Below, one piece after another: positions 14,044 to 22,660 of a stretch of DNA of 26,530 nt. Under the pieces are notes generated by a model, which worked only from the letters and a program-made list of their open reading frames with translations, did not search any database and was not told where the DNA came from. Each line of letters begins with the position of its first letter. Within the stretch, counting starts at the first letter, position 1. Made by a program: the position numbers and the translations under genes. This DNA comes from Alangreenwoodia sp963602445 (GTDB lineage: Bacteria > Bacillota > Clostridia > Peptostreptococcales > Anaerovoracaceae), in NCBI GenBank assembly GCA_963602445.1, contig CAVCIY010000005.1, positions 1 to 26,530 of the forward strand, written 5' to 3'.

Positions 14044-15942
14044 ATGAGAAAATTCTTTATCTTACTGTGTGTTCTTCTTTTGTGCTTGTCATCAGTACCG
14101 ATGATATCATTTGCGGAAGAATCTGTCAGTGTAGGAAGCTATTCCGAATTAAAAAAAGAAGTAGAAAGTGCCTCAGGTACAACAGAAAAGGTTATTAATC
14201 TTACCGCTGATATAAGCAGTGATAGCTTTACCGGGAAAATTTCAGTTCCAAACGGTGCTAATGTAAGGATTAACGGCAACTATCACAACATTGTCGCACC
14301 ACTAATGGGTGCTTTTACTGTTGGAACAAATACTGCAACAGAAGGTAATGGAGCAACGCTTACCTTTCAAGATATCGGCTTAGAAGTTAGTGGAACAGGC
14401 GCTAAAGTTATAATACAAAAATATTCTGTTGCGAATTTTGAAAATGTCGCTATGACAGTTAAAGACGCAAACATTGCAGTAATGGGTTTTGCAAATAGTA
14501 CGATAAATATTAAAAGCGGTATATATGGTGCCAGCGAAGGTACTACTTTCCAATTTATGGGAACGTGTAATATCATGCCGACAGCAGCAATTACAGTCAA
14601 AGGAAAATTTGCAGTGTCTAAAAAAGCGAATATTATTCCTCAGAATGGTTATACGATTAAGTCTGCTACTACCGGCAGCACAACAGACAGCAATTTAACG
14701 GATATTACGTCTGATATAGGGAAAGCTGATGGTGCATATGAATTAACTTATGTATCACCACTTGAAATACAAGTTGAAAACTGTCTTGAGAATGCCGCAA
14801 ATCCTGTAATTAGCGAACAAACCACCGGAATTCAAACCTATGAGCAAAATGCAAAATGTAACCCGTTGAGCGTTACGGCAACTTCACCTGATGGAGGAAC
14901 TTTAAGCTATCAATGGTACACCAATACAACCAATTCTACCATGGGCGGAAAAAAAATCAGCGGTGAGACATCATCCTCATATACACCTGATTCTTCCGTT
15001 GTCGGCAACACCTTCTTTTATTATTGCTTGATTACCAATACAAAGGAAGGTATGAATCCGGCTTCGATTTGGTCAAATTTTATGTATGTTATGATAACTG
15101 AGCCTTCAACAGGATATAGTGTTTCGTTGAGTAATTTCCCTGAAACAAGTGTCCTGATAGGGCAGAGCTTCACAGCGGATATTATTATGAAATCAACAGG
15201 CAGCCTTTCCGCAGCTGAGCTTACGCTAAATGTTAATAAAGACGTTATTAAGATCACAAATGTCAAAATTGCTGAAAGTCTTACTGCCACAGGCAAAAAT
15301 AACATTAACGAAGAAGGCAGCAGCGCAAAGATTTCATTTTATGGCAATACAAACTCCGCAGCCGACGGATTAACCGTTGCAACTGTGACTTTCGAGGCAG
15401 TAACAGCAGGTTCGGGGAACATTGCAATCGCAAATGATGCCATTGCCGCAGCTTCCGGAGAAAAATCCGATATCACTGTAGCTGTGCCTGAAACGGCAAC
15501 CGTAATAGATGTTGTATCAGAAAGCTATTCAATCAGCGATTCATCTTATGCAGGAGGCAAATATTTGATAAAATATTCCCCTGCAAATGAAATCACTACT
15601 GGTTGTGCAACTTATGACGGCAAAGATATGTATTGGTCAGACAAGTACGATTCATGGGTTTATCTGGCAGACAGTAAGGTTTCGTTAGATAAAAGCAATT
15701 TTAATGTAAATGCCCAAGGTTCTAAGATTAAAATCGACTATAGCGGAGATTTAAATGTTAATAACAAAATCAATATAGTAGATGCGCAGATTGCGTATGA
15801 TATTGCTACCGGCACATATAAAGACTTTGAAGTTATTGACTTATTATCATGGCTTATGGCTGACGTAAACAGCGACGGCGAAGTTGATGCAGGCGATGCT
15901 CGTGCTATTCAATACTACATACACTACGGTACTTTCGAGTAG
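14044..15942 (+). CDS. Secreted protein with Ig-like, cohesin-like and C-terminal dockerin domains
   Basis: A 632-aa protein. The signal peptide ends at SFA/EE (24/25). Residues 30-240 form a repetitive beta-rich region resembling a solenoid. An Ig-like domain (about 270-353) has LSYQWYTN and FFYYCLITN. A cohesin-like domain (about 358-490) contains the usual VLIGQSFTADI start and VATVTFEAV strand. A short spacer module (490-566) precedes a type I dockerin. Its two calcium loops are D569-x-N571-x-N573-x3-N577-x2-D580 and D607-x-N609-x-D611-x3-D615-x2-D618, matching the D-x-N-x-D-G-x-x-D/N-x-x-D pattern. Having both a cohesin and a dockerin makes it an adaptor candidate. It lies 42 nt after gene 1, with its own AAGGAG site. 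Confidence 0.87.
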   Translation: MRKFFILLCVLLLCLSSVPMISFAEESVSVGSYSELKKEVESASGTTEKVINLTADISSDSFTGKISVPNGANVRINGNYHNIVAPLMGAFTVGTNTATEGNGATLTFQDIGLEVSGTGAKVIIQKYSVANFENVAMTVKDANIAVMGFANSTINIKSGIYGASEGTTFQFMGTCNIMPTAAITVKGKFAVSKKANIIPQNGYTIKSATTGSTTDSNLTDITSDIGKADGAYELTYVSPLEIQVENCLENAANPVISEQTTGIQTYEQNAKCNPLSVTATSPDGGTLSYQWYTNTTNSTMGGKKISGETSSSYTPDSSVVGNTFFYYCLITNTKEGMNPASIWSNFMYVMITEPSTGYSVSLSNFPETSVLIGQSFTADIIMKSTGSLSAAELTLNVNKDVIKITNVKIAESLTATGKNNINEEGSSAKISFYGNTNSAADGLTVATVTFEAVTAGSGNIAIANDAIAAASGEKSDITVAVPETATVIDVVSESYSISDSSYAGGKYLIKYSPANEITTGCATYDGKDMYWSDKYDSWVYLADSKVSLDKSNFNVNAQGSKIKIDYSGDLNVNNKINIVDAQIAYDIATGTYKDFEVIDLLSWLMADVNSDGEVDAGDARAIQYYIHYGTFE

Positions 15943-15969
15943 GTTATACTGCCGGAAAGGAAATTCAAT

Positions 15970-17154
15970 ATGAAGTACAGAAGAATAACAACACTTCTTT
16001 TGACCATATCGCTTTTATGTGTATTATTTACGCCATGTACCCAGGCGGCAGAGGGTTATGTCTTCTCTTTAAAGGCAAACGGAAATAATTCCGCTACGGT
16101 GAGTGTAGGGGATACTGTAACAGTAACTCTTGATGTTTCTGCTGCAAGTAAACATTTTAACATGTATGCAGTATCTGCTACGTTGCGCTTTTATGGTGAA
16201 ATGTTTCAGATCAGCAATAACACCCCGGGTGCAGGGATAGATTGTACAGCTGCAGATTCAGGTGACGGATGGAAAGATGTGACTGTCAATGCGCTTTCCG
16301 ACAGCATAGAGGGTGACACTTGGAGCAGTCCGGCTACACTGATCACACTGAAATTAACAGCTTTAAAAGCAGGCGCGACAAAGCTTATGCTTAAAAAGGC
16401 AAAGGTGGCAAATGAAACAGGGACAATGCAGGATTATTCGTCCGGAACGAGTGATGTCAGCATTACAATCAAAAATGTCGAAAGGGATGATTCTGGCAAA
16501 AATATCGGTGAAAATACCAAGGACGGCACTGACAATGAACCGTCAAGCAGCGGAAAAGATGTTAGCGGCTCAACCGAAACAGGAAGTACAGACGGTGGTG
16601 CAGTCACAGAACCTGAAGTTACATACAATAATCCGTTTGTAGATGTTGCCGACGATGCATGGTATTCAAAAGCAGTGCAATATGTTGTTGAATCAAAACT
16701 TTTTACAGGTACCAGTGCCTCTACATTCAGTCCGGACAGCAATATGACCCGTGCGATGTTTGTGACTGTGCTGCATCGTTATGCCGGTTTGCCAATTGCA
16801 GGATCTACAGCGAAATTCTCAGATGTTTCTGCAGACAGCTGGTACAGTGCAGCTGTCGCCTGGGCATCAGAAAATAGGATTATTAATGGCTATGGAGATG
16901 GCATGTTCTGTCCAAATAAAAATATTACATTGGAGCAGATGATGACCATACTATATCGTTATATAGGTGCAACCGGATCAGGCGAGCTTCCTGCTGAGTA
17001 TGGAGCTGTATCAAATTGGGCAGAGGATGCGATGCGTTGGGCATGCCATGCAAAGCTCTTTACCGGAGTAGAAGGTACATTGAGAGCCAAAGAGGCAGCT
17101 TCGAGAGCACAGGTTGCCGGATTCATGTCCAATTTCAATTTGCTGCCTCGATGA
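15970..17154 (+). CDS. Cell-surface anchoring protein: cohesin-like domain plus three SLH repeats
   Basis: A 394-aa protein. The signal peptide ends near TQAA/E (27/28). A cohesin-like domain spans about 30-168, starting with VSVGDTVTVTLDV and including the typical LITLKLTALKAG strand. A Ser/Thr/Gly/Asp-rich linker (170-220) joins it to three SLH repeats (about 223-265, 285-330 and 340-390). SLH domains bind the pyruvylated secondary cell-wall polymer. The key TRAE-type motif is TRAM in the first repeat but TLEQ and SRAQ in the others. The layout is that of a small anchoring scaffoldin, with the cohesin facing outward. It follows gene 2 by 27 nt with a GGAAAGGAAA site. It is the minimal candidate wall receptor for the dockerin of gene 2. 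Confidence 0.88.
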   Translation: MKYRRITTLLLTISLLCVLFTPCTQAAEGYVFSLKANGNNSATVSVGDTVTVTLDVSAASKHFNMYAVSATLRFYGEMFQISNNTPGAGIDCTAADSGDGWKDVTVNALSDSIEGDTWSSPATLITLKLTALKAGATKLMLKKAKVANETGTMQDYSSGTSDVSITIKNVERDDSGKNIGENTKDGTDNEPSSSGKDVSGSTETGSTDGGAVTEPEVTYNNPFVDVADDAWYSKAVQYVVESKLFTGTSASTFSPDSNMTRAMFVTVLHRYAGLPIAGSTAKFSDVSADSWYSAAVAWASENRIINGYGDGMFCPNKNITLEQMMTILYRYIGATGSGELPAEYGAVSNWAEDAMRWACHAKLFTGVEGTLRAKEAASRAQVAGFMSNFNLLPR

Positions 17155-17201
17155 GTAAGGACAAGGAAATATAAAATGACTGCAGGAGGGAAAGAGTTCC
17201 G

Positions 17202-20200
17202 ATGAAAATAAAATTAAAAAAAATGTTCTCTCTGCTGTTGGCGGGTGTATTGGTTATTTCCCTTCTGCCGGCAACAGCATTTGCAAATGATAGCAATAAC
17301 AATAATAGTGTAGGACTGTCTGCTTCTAAAAATGATGTAAATGCAGGAGACAGCTTTACGGTAAATGTAGTACTGCACGGAACGGCAAATGTTACAGCTC
17401 CTGCAGCGGCAGAAATCTGCTTCAATTATGATAAAGATTTGATTTCATTTGGAACGGTTGATGTAACGACTGGAATCGATAATATTAAGGCAACGGCAGA
17501 CGAAGGAAAAGCTGTTGTTACATATTATGGAGCTGAGGAAACATTTGATCTTAACGGAGAACTTGTGCTTGCAACATATAGTTTTACCGGATTTACAACC
17601 GGTAATGCAAAATTCACATTAGAATCAGCAGTTGCTGCCGAAAAGGGCTCAAAACCGGATATCACATTGGATATGTCTGATTCAATAAATGTTTCGATAT
17701 CTCCGATGTGGAAAGGTGAGGGTGATGAAAGCAGCCCATATATAATTTCTGATACAGCTGATCTGGAAAGGCTCAGAAATCTTGTAAATGCCGGAAATAG
17801 TTTTGCGGGAAAGTATTTCAAGATTGCAGATGATGTTTCGGAAACGGATATTACCTTGAGTGGATATACGATAGGATATTATTATAAAGTATCCACTATC
17901 CACAGCACAACTATTGATAATAAACCTTTTTCAGGTATTTTTGACGGCAACGGTAAGGTTGTGACAACTCAGAATCTGATAAGACCAAAGGGAACATACC
18001 CAAAGGATACGGCAGGTTTGTTTGCGAATATTGAAGATGCCACGATAAAAAATCTTACTGTTGCGGGTGATAATTGCATCATAGGCAGAGGAGCGAACTG
18101 CCTGATTGAAAATTGTACAAATATGTCAAATATTGAGACAACCGGAAAGGCGCACAGACAAGGAGGAATTCTTTGCTATGCAGAAGGTGATTATGTCACA
18201 ATTAGAGACTGTGTCAACAGGGGTACGATTACAAACAAAGGAAAAGGGACGTCTTATGGCGGAATTGCGGGAATGCTTGACGCTAAAAAAAATACTGTCA
18301 CTAACTGCATTAATTACGCTTCAATAGATGGCGGAGGCCAGGTTGCGGGAATTGTGGGTGAATCAGGATCATCATACTTTAACGAAGGCGCAACAATCGC
18401 AGAGACTTGTGTGATATCAGATTGCATGAACTATGGAGACATTACTGCAAATGCAGGCGGTTCGGTTAGTGGTATAATAGGTGACTGTTTTATTAATTTA
18501 ACTGTCGAAAAATGTGGTAATACAGGAGTACTGCATGCTCGTGGAGGTCGCGGAGGCGGAATAATCGGCAGGTTCAAATCTGTTGCTGATTTTGGCAATA
18601 AGTATACTTGTTCAACGCTGAAAATCGACCAATGTTACAATACCGGAAAGCTTTATGTTGAGGACGCAGAGGGTGGTATTGCGGGAATTATTCAAGGTTT
18701 CTCTAACGAAAGCTGTATTTCCAACGTCTATAATACCGGTACGATAGAAGAAAAAACTTACGAAAAGACTGATGAAGGTATTGGCGGAATAGTCGGATAT
18801 ATAATGAGTTTTGACAATGATATATCGCTGTTAATCGAAAATGCTTACAATTTAGGTCAGCTCATTCCAGCAGAGGAAGATAGAGTCGGTCAGATTGTAG
18901 GCGGTGCGGACATAGGCTTAATTGGATCTGATGAAAGCAGGGTTTCATTTAAAAATGTATGGTATCTTATCCGACAAAGTACCGGCTCCGAGGGCTCTGA
19001 AACTGAATCATTCAAAGCGATAGGACTTACTGACTCAGATAAAGATGGTGTGACAGGGCACAACGAATCAGATCTCAGAAGTGTTATGACAAAAACTGTA
19101 TTGGGCGACAAATGGACAGATGATGTCGGAATCAATGACGGATATCCAATCTTACTGTGGCAGGACAATATAGTGGCTTGTGACGTTGTCACAACTATCA
19201 CTGCTCCTGATGAAGCAAAGGTCGTGCTTACAGTCAACGGTAAGGAACAATCCGGCGGCGAGTCTACTGTAAAGGTTGGAAAAAACAGCAGCATAAACTG
19301 GAGCTTGGTTATTGCAAAGGAATATGAGGTCGTCTCATGGACGATAAACGGACAGAATGCTGAGTATAGTTGTGTTACAAAAGCTGCGGATACTACATAC
19401 AGCAATAGTGCCGAAGTGACAGAAGCCACGAATGTAAATATTACTATACAGAAAAAAACTGCAGATACGACCAAAAATGATCAGTTGATTGAAAGCACAG
19501 TTTCACGTGCACTTGTCTGGGACGGAGTGAGTGTAGATGTCAGCTGGTATTTTGGACACGAGAACGATAAGAGCTATAAAATTAGTACAGCAGCCCAACT
19601 TATGGGTGTGTCCGCATTGGTAAACGGGTTGGTGAACGAAAACTGCAAGGTTTACACCACGACGACACAATATATAGATGCTTCAGAGTGGAACAAAAAT
19701 AATCAGTATGTCATAACAGCTAAAAGTTCCGACTCCGGTTCGACCGGGCAAAATATGAGTACCGAAACGTATCATTATGGTATAGAAGACTTTAACGGAA
19801 AAACAGTAACATTAACAAAGAATGTTGACATGGGCGGCTCATACAGCTATGGCTCATGGTTCGGTCCAAATTTCATGCCTATCGGCGGTCAATATCTGAT
19901 GAAAAAGGATGATTCATCAACCAAGCTGTCATCTTCGTTCTGCGGGACTTTTGACGGCGGCGGACACTATATATATAATATTTACTGTGACCGTTATTGC
20001 TCTACCGGCAACTTCGGAGACGGTCAGAGCGTCGGTTTGATCGGCCGTTTGGGTGTACATGATGCTGATCCGGAGAGTCTGCGGCCTGTAAATCCTACTG
20101 TAAAAAATGTCGGCATAACCGGTTATATTTATGCAAATCGAAGTGTCGGCGGCATTGTCGGGAAAACAGGAAAAACAGCATATAATACAGAAGGAAGTGA

Positions 20201-21326
20201 CGGAAAAGGTTATTCTGTCATCGAAAATTGTGTAAATTATGCTACGATCGTAGGCACAGATGCAAAGGGCACAGGCGGAATATGCGGAGCGGCATACAAT
20301 GGCGGTATAATCAAAAATTGCTACAACACGGGTTCGATAACCGGTGGTTGGCCTGCAGGCGGCATTGCCGGAGAAAATGAAAATACGTTGATAAGCTGCT
20401 ATAATGTAGGTTATGTCGACTCGACGGCGGGAAGCAATTATGGCGAAGCAATTGGGACCAGAAACGGAAGTTTCAACCATGCTGTCGTAAACTGCTGGTA
20501 TTTGGAGGGAAGCTCGTCTGACAGCGGATATTACAATGATTCTACAGTTAAAGTAACCGCAATGAATGACAAGAAAATGAAAGTATCCTCTTTCGTGGAT
20601 GCACTGAACCTATATGAAGATGCATATCTTGCGGATACAAAGGACATCAACGGAGGATATCCTGTACTCAAATGGCAGCTTAAAAATTCAGAAGGCGACA
20701 ACACGAAAAAAGACGACAGCAGCAGCGGAGGCAAAGATATAACCGATCCTCCGATAACAGACCCGGATTCGAAGCTTCCTTTTGACGACATAGAAGATCA
20801 CTGGGCAAAGGATTCGATAGTGTATATTTACAACCATAAGCTCATAAATGGTATAAGTGAGACGAAGTTTGCACCTGACATTACACTGACTCGTGCGATG
20901 CTGGTGACTGTGCTTTATCGTCTCGATGGCGAGCCTTCGGTTTCAGGTGACGTCAAGTTCACCGATGTCTCTTCCGACAGCTGGTATTCTAATGCAGTCC
21001 TCTGGGGCTCTCAGAATGATATCATAAAAGGATTCGGCGATGGACGTTTTGCTCCGGAAGCTTCTGTGACGCGTGAACAGATGTCAGCGATATTTATGCG
21101 TTATGCCTCATATAAGGGAGTGAAAACCGACGAACGTGCTGATATCAGCAATTACACAGATAGGGATAACGTGTCATCGTGGGCACTTGACTCTGTCAAA
21201 TGGTCTGTGGCCAAAGGCTTAATAAAAGGCAGAACAGAGACAACAATTGCCCCGAAGGGTACAACTACACGTGCTGAGATTTCAGCCGTACTTGAAAGAT
21301 ATTTGAAAAATGTAATATCGGTATAG
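17202..21326 (+). CDS. Large surface protein: cohesin-like domain, two GLUG modules, three SLH repeats
   Basis: A 1374-aa protein. The signal peptide ends at AFA/N (28/29). A cohesin-like domain spans about 35-167 (VNAGDSFTVNVVL, CFNYDKDLISF). GLUG module A (about 170-655) ends in GYPILLWQ (647-654). A beta-sandwich (about 658-745) follows, then GLUG module B (about 770-1160) ending in GYPVLKWQ. After a short Ser/Lys/Asp linker come three SLH repeats (about 1194-1236, 1255-1305 and 1316-1370) with TRAM, TREQ and TRAE motifs. The same module is found once in gene 1, so module duplication built this locus. No catalytic domain is seen. It starts 47 nt after gene 3 with AGGAGG 12 nt upstream. The likely role is a wall-bound adhesin that can also dock partners through its cohesin. 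Confidence 0.88.
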   Translation: MKIKLKKMFSLLLAGVLVISLLPATAFANDSNNNNSVGLSASKNDVNAGDSFTVNVVLHGTANVTAPAAAEICFNYDKDLISFGTVDVTTGIDNIKATADEGKAVVTYYGAEETFDLNGELVLATYSFTGFTTGNAKFTLESAVAAEKGSKPDITLDMSDSINVSISPMWKGEGDESSPYIISDTADLERLRNLVNAGNSFAGKYFKIADDVSETDITLSGYTIGYYYKVSTIHSTTIDNKPFSGIFDGNGKVVTTQNLIRPKGTYPKDTAGLFANIEDATIKNLTVAGDNCIIGRGANCLIENCTNMSNIETTGKAHRQGGILCYAEGDYVTIRDCVNRGTITNKGKGTSYGGIAGMLDAKKNTVTNCINYASIDGGGQVAGIVGESGSSYFNEGATIAETCVISDCMNYGDITANAGGSVSGIIGDCFINLTVEKCGNTGVLHARGGRGGGIIGRFKSVADFGNKYTCSTLKIDQCYNTGKLYVEDAEGGIAGIIQGFSNESCISNVYNTGTIEEKTYEKTDEGIGGIVGYIMSFDNDISLLIENAYNLGQLIPAEEDRVGQIVGGADIGLIGSDESRVSFKNVWYLIRQSTGSEGSETESFKAIGLTDSDKDGVTGHNESDLRSVMTKTVLGDKWTDDVGINDGYPILLWQDNIVACDVVTTITAPDEAKVVLTVNGKEQSGGESTVKVGKNSSINWSLVIAKEYEVVSWTINGQNAEYSCVTKAADTTYSNSAEVTEATNVNITIQKKTADTTKNDQLIESTVSRALVWDGVSVDVSWYFGHENDKSYKISTAAQLMGVSALVNGLVNENCKVYTTTTQYIDASEWNKNNQYVITAKSSDSGSTGQNMSTETYHYGIEDFNGKTVTLTKNVDMGGSYSYGSWFGPNFMPIGGQYLMKKDDSSTKLSSSFCGTFDGGGHYIYNIYCDRYCSTGNFGDGQSVGLIGRLGVHDADPESLRPVNPTVKNVGITGYIYANRSVGGIVGKTGKTAYNTEGSDGKGYSVIENCVNYATIVGTDAKGTGGICGAAYNGGIIKNCYNTGSITGGWPAGGIAGENENTLISCYNVGYVDSTAGSNYGEAIGTRNGSFNHAVVNCWYLEGSSSDSGYYNDSTVKVTAMNDKKMKVSSFVDALNLYEDAYLADTKDINGGYPVLKWQLKNSEGDNTKKDDSSSGGKDITDPPITDPDSKLPFDDIEDHWAKDSIVYIYNHKLINGISETKFAPDITLTRAMLVTVLYRLDGEPSVSGDVKFTDVSSDSWYSNAVLWGSQNDIIKGFGDGRFAPEASVTREQMSAIFMRYASYKGVKTDERADISNYTDRDNVSSWALDSVKWSVAKGLIKGRTETTIAPKGTTTRAEISAVLERYLKNVISV

Positions 21327-21363
21327 TGTGTAATGTAATATCGGCAACGTAATATCGGTATAG
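21312..21363. repeat. 37-bp duplication of the operon's 3' end including the stop codon
   Basis: The last codons and stop of the large surface gene (gtaatatcggtatag, 21312-21326) recur exactly at 21349-21363. A partial copy (tgtaatatcgg) lies between them. This parallels the 73-bp repeat at the end of the M20 peptidase. Confidence 0.88.
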
Positions 21364-21432
21364 CGTGAAACATAACATTAGTATAGTGATATTGACCCGA
21401 AACAGGGAAGCGAGTCAGTATTAAAAATGCAG

Positions 21433-21458
21433 ACGCCGGCTTTATGCCGGCGTTTTTT
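21433..21458 (+). terminator. Intrinsic terminator of the surface-protein operon
   Basis: An 8-bp GC-rich stem is formed by acgccggc (21433-21440) and gccggcgt (21446-21453), with loop tttat and a run of six T. It lies about 107 nt after the stop of the last surface gene. Confidence 0.92.
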
Positions 21459-21490
21459 ATGAGAAAAATCGCGGAAGTCGGCGATGAAAA

Positions 21491-21520
21491 TTGACAGCGC
21501 CGCATTCAATAGAATATAAT
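21491..21520 (+). promoter_or_regulatory. Sigma-A type promoter upstream of the P-loop/Asp23-like gene
   Basis: -35 TTGACA (21491-21496) and -10 TATAAT (21515-21520) are both perfect and separated by 18 bp. The start codon lies about 190 nt downstream, behind a repetitive GC-rich leader (21533-21660, many pieces such as gatgcggtacgagg and gatgcggcgcgg). Confidence 0.8.
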
Positions 21521-21710
21521 TTAGTGTGAAGTTTCGAGGCGGCGCGGCATGAACCACAAGGGCGAGAGGTTCTGACTTCGCATTGTGATGCGGTACGAGG
21601 TGATTCGAGGCGGTGCGTTGCGGTGTGATGCGATGCGGCGCGGACGGGGGACGGAATCGAAAAATGAAAAACATAAAGAATATAAAAAATACAAACGGAG
21701 GTGTCGTCGG

Positions 21711-22520
21711 ATGAAGGTATACGGATTGTCGGGCAAGAGCGGCACAGGAAAGAGCTATCAGGCGATAAATATATGCCATGACCGCGGCATTGAGTCTATT
21801 ATCGATGACGGAATATTTATATATCAAAATACAGTGCAGGCGGGTCACTCGGCTAAGCGCGCACAAAATAAAGTAACAGCCGTGAAGACGGCTCTTTTTA
21901 TGCGCGATGAGGATCGTGACGCAGTGGCTGAAAAGATATCTGAGAAATCCCCGGAGAGTATTCTTGTAATTGGTACTTCGGACAGGATGGTGGAAAAGAT
22001 ATGCGACAGGCTTGGGCTTCCGGCAGTTTCTGAGATGATACATATCGAGGACGTTGTGAACGAGGAAGACCTGAAGACAGCCAGAAAGCAGCGCGATGAA
22101 GAGGGAAAGCATGTCATCCCCGTCTCGACATTTGAGATAAAATCACAATTTTCGGGATATTTCATGGCACCGCTGAAGATGCTTCGGTGGCGCGGAAAGA
22201 ATCTCGATGAGTCGGAAAAGACGGTCGTGCGCCCGACATACAGCTATCTGGGCGATTTTACGATCGCAGACAAGGCAGTCAGAAGACTCATAAGACATTC
22301 ATGCAGCAAGAGCTCTCTTGTCTGCAATGTCTCAAAATGCAGTATAAATAACACACAGGAAGGTCTTGATATAAAGCTCGCTGTAACTTTGTATATGGAA
22401 CCTGACTTGCCGGACAAGGCTTGCCGGCTTCAGAAGAATATTATAAAGGAAGTTGAACAAATGACGGCATTCAATATCCTTTCTGTGGATATTTACGTCA
22501 AAAATCTGAAAAAAAGATGA
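21711..22520 (+). CDS. P-loop ATPase fused to an Asp23/Gls24-like domain
   Basis: A 269-aa protein. The start at 21711 follows CGGAGG; the in-frame ATG at 21585 lies in the repetitive leader and is rejected. The N-terminal half has a Walker A motif GKSGTGKS (8-15) and an ATPase- or kinase-like fold. It also contains ESILVIGTSDRM, where a Walker B strand could lie. The C-terminal part (about 175-265) resembles the Asp23/Gls24 family of alkaline-shock or envelope-stress proteins (TYSYLGDFTIADKAVRRLIR, then QKNIIKEVEQMTAFNILSVDIYV). The role is unknown; a nucleotide-dependent envelope or stress function is only a guess. It is followed by the glycosylase gene after 140 nt and may be co-transcribed with it. 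Confidence 0.75.
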   Translation: MKVYGLSGKSGTGKSYQAINICHDRGIESIIDDGIFIYQNTVQAGHSAKRAQNKVTAVKTALFMRDEDRDAVAEKISEKSPESILVIGTSDRMVEKICDRLGLPAVSEMIHIEDVVNEEDLKTARKQRDEEGKHVIPVSTFEIKSQFSGYFMAPLKMLRWRGKNLDESEKTVVRPTYSYLGDFTIADKAVRRLIRHSCSKSSLVCNVSKCSINNTQEGLDIKLAVTLYMEPDLPDKACRLQKNIIKEVEQMTAFNILSVDIYVKNLKKR

Positions 22521-22522
22521 TG

Positions 22523-22640
22523 CTGCGTACTGCGAAAATCTCTGAGCTTGCGTGCTGCGAAAAATTTTGACGTTTCAGGCAGTGGGGCTTCTGAGTTTTC
22601 GGTCTGCGAAAGCTTCTGATTTTCAGGCCTGGTAAGATAT
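22523..22640. repeat. Degenerate short repeats between the P-loop gene and ogg
   Basis: Imperfect units built around tgctgcgaaaatctctgagc and related pieces (ctgcgaaagcttctgatttt) recur about every 30 bp. Nothing else is recognised in this 140-bp spacer apart from the AAAGGA site before the next gene. Confidence 0.6.
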
Positions 22641-22660
22641 CACAAAAAAAGGACGACATT

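Noticed and set aside
21585..21710. N-terminal extension of the P-loop gene from ATG 21585
   Set aside because: The extension is Arg/Lys/Gly low complexity translated from the repetitive leader. A good ribosome binding site precedes ATG 21711, which starts directly before the Walker A region.
21378..22112. A 244-codon minus-strand frame
   Set aside because: It is antisense to the P-loop/Asp23-like gene and its GC-rich leader, with low-complexity translation.
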